Source: Paraburkholderia sp. CNPSo 3274 (GTDB lineage Bacteria; Pseudomonadota; Gammaproteobacteria; Burkholderiales; Burkholderiaceae). Taken from it: a stretch of 49,128 nucleotides of DNA. The notes beneath the pieces were generated by a model. The model worked only from the letters and a program-made list of their open reading frames with translations, was not told the DNA's origin and searched no databases. This document shows, piece after piece, positions 48,880 to 49,128 of this stretch (position 1 is its first letter; each line of letters starts with the position of its first letter). The position numbers were made by a program, and so were the translations under genes. The DNA lies in the NCBI RefSeq assembly GCF_024206475.1, contig NZ_JAMBPR010000068.1:1-49128 (forward strand), given 5' to 3'.

Positions 48880-49128
48880 GTAAGCGGTGATTTCAGCACA
48901 CCGAATAAAGAATCGTTTGCGACAGACGGGCAAGCGCAGCCGTACCGCGATGGTCGGGGTCAACCGGCGATATTCGCGTCGAGGTGATGAGCCTGCGCGT
49001 GGGCCAGCACGCCGACGCGCATTCAGTTCGTCAGCCGGTCTCTTCCTTTTCCTTTTGTTGCCGGGCGTAATTGAACGGCAGAAGATCGGTTACATCTGCG
49101 TCCGGCGCACGCTGCGGCAACTCGGTGA
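48880..49128 (-). mobile_element. tnpC-side end of an IS66-family insertion sequence
   Basis: From 48880 the sequence begins GTAAGCGG, the same terminal heptamer as the element at the left edge. It is followed after 150 bp by the 3' end of a leftward transposase gene, the arrangement expected at the IR-R end. The rest lies beyond the window. Beyond the shared seven bases the two ends diverge, so they may be different family members. The octamer outside the end is agataaag (48872-48879). Confidence 0.6.
49031..49128 (-). CDS. tnpC: IS66-family transposase (TnpC), C-terminal end
   Basis: The last 31 codons read TELPQRAPDADVTDLLPFNY and end ARQQKEKEETG, stop at 49033-49031. The pattern DVTDLLPFNY followed by a short charged tail is like the C-terminal end of IS66 transposases (..IDELLPWxx). 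The catalytic domain is outside the window. The gene is transcribed leftward, the same direction as the tnpA at the left edge. Confidence 0.6.
   Translation of the reverse strand, partial: TELPQRAPDADVTDLLPFNYARQQKEKEETG

Noticed and set aside
1..49128. CRISPR arrays, tRNA or rRNA genes
   Set aside because: No series of regularly spaced repeats was seen, and no cloverleaf with a TTCRA-type T-loop or conserved rRNA segment was noticed on either strand.

Overview
The window looks like part of a secondary replicon or accessory chromosome region of a Burkholderia/Paraburkholderia/Caballeronia-type betaproteobacterium. The basis is mostly high GC, a Burkholderia-style trimeric porin ending in HLF, a PHB phasin, pntA/pntB with a one-piece alpha subunit, and a Gram-positive-type E1alpha/E1beta/E2 dehydrogenase operon beside a universal stress protein. 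No rRNA, tRNA or CRISPR array was seen.

The edges are mobile. The left edge (1-247) is the tnpA end of an IS66-family element, and the right edge (48880-49128) is the tnpC end of another. Both are transcribed leftward and both end in GTAAGCG. Further IS traces lie inside: one complete IS6-family element (16959-17805), a 5'-truncated IS6 transposase (30868-31290), an IS30-type remnant (8241-8380) and an IS66 tnpA scrap (12408-12488).

Region A (276-24876) is an accessory catabolic region. A leftward operon holds a decayed fadD start, a ChoD-like GMC oxidoreductase, an Old Yellow Enzyme, an exported alpha/beta hydrolase and a 58-residue protein. Next come an HxlR regulator, a TetR/hydrolase divergent pair, a PrpE-type acyl-CoA ligase, two broken SDR genes meeting at a sharp junction, a second ChoD-like GMC enzyme, a porin, IS6, a thiolase plus HSD10-type hydroxyacyl-CoA dehydrogenase operon, an AraC regulator, and a nitroreductase plus acyl-CoA ligase operon. 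The recurring functions are alcohol oxidation, ene reduction, hydrolysis, CoA activation, beta-hydroxyacyl-CoA oxidation and thiolysis, with a porin for uptake. They fit catabolism of a hydrophobic alcohol or cyclic ketone such as a sterol, terpenoid or other alicyclic compound. The substrate is an inference.

Region B (24877-34755) is a patchwork: an ECF42-like sigma factor coupled to a DGPF/YCII protein, small hypothetical proteins, a YefM/YoeB toxin-antitoxin pair with a recognisable TGTACA operator, a PBP7-type endopeptidase and a frameshifted leucine-rich-repeat protein kinase.

Region C (34818-46810) is a more stable metabolic block, mostly on the minus strand: the E1alpha/E1beta/E2 operon without E3, a universal stress protein, an EF-P paralogue with an unusual tip loop, a GYD-domain protein, a ferredoxin-like/metallo-beta-lactamase protein, pntA-pntB and a phasin. 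Together these suggest handling of acyl-CoA, NADPH and PHB.

Region D (47096-48643) is a repeat-rich beta-helix surface-type protein, followed by the IS66 end.
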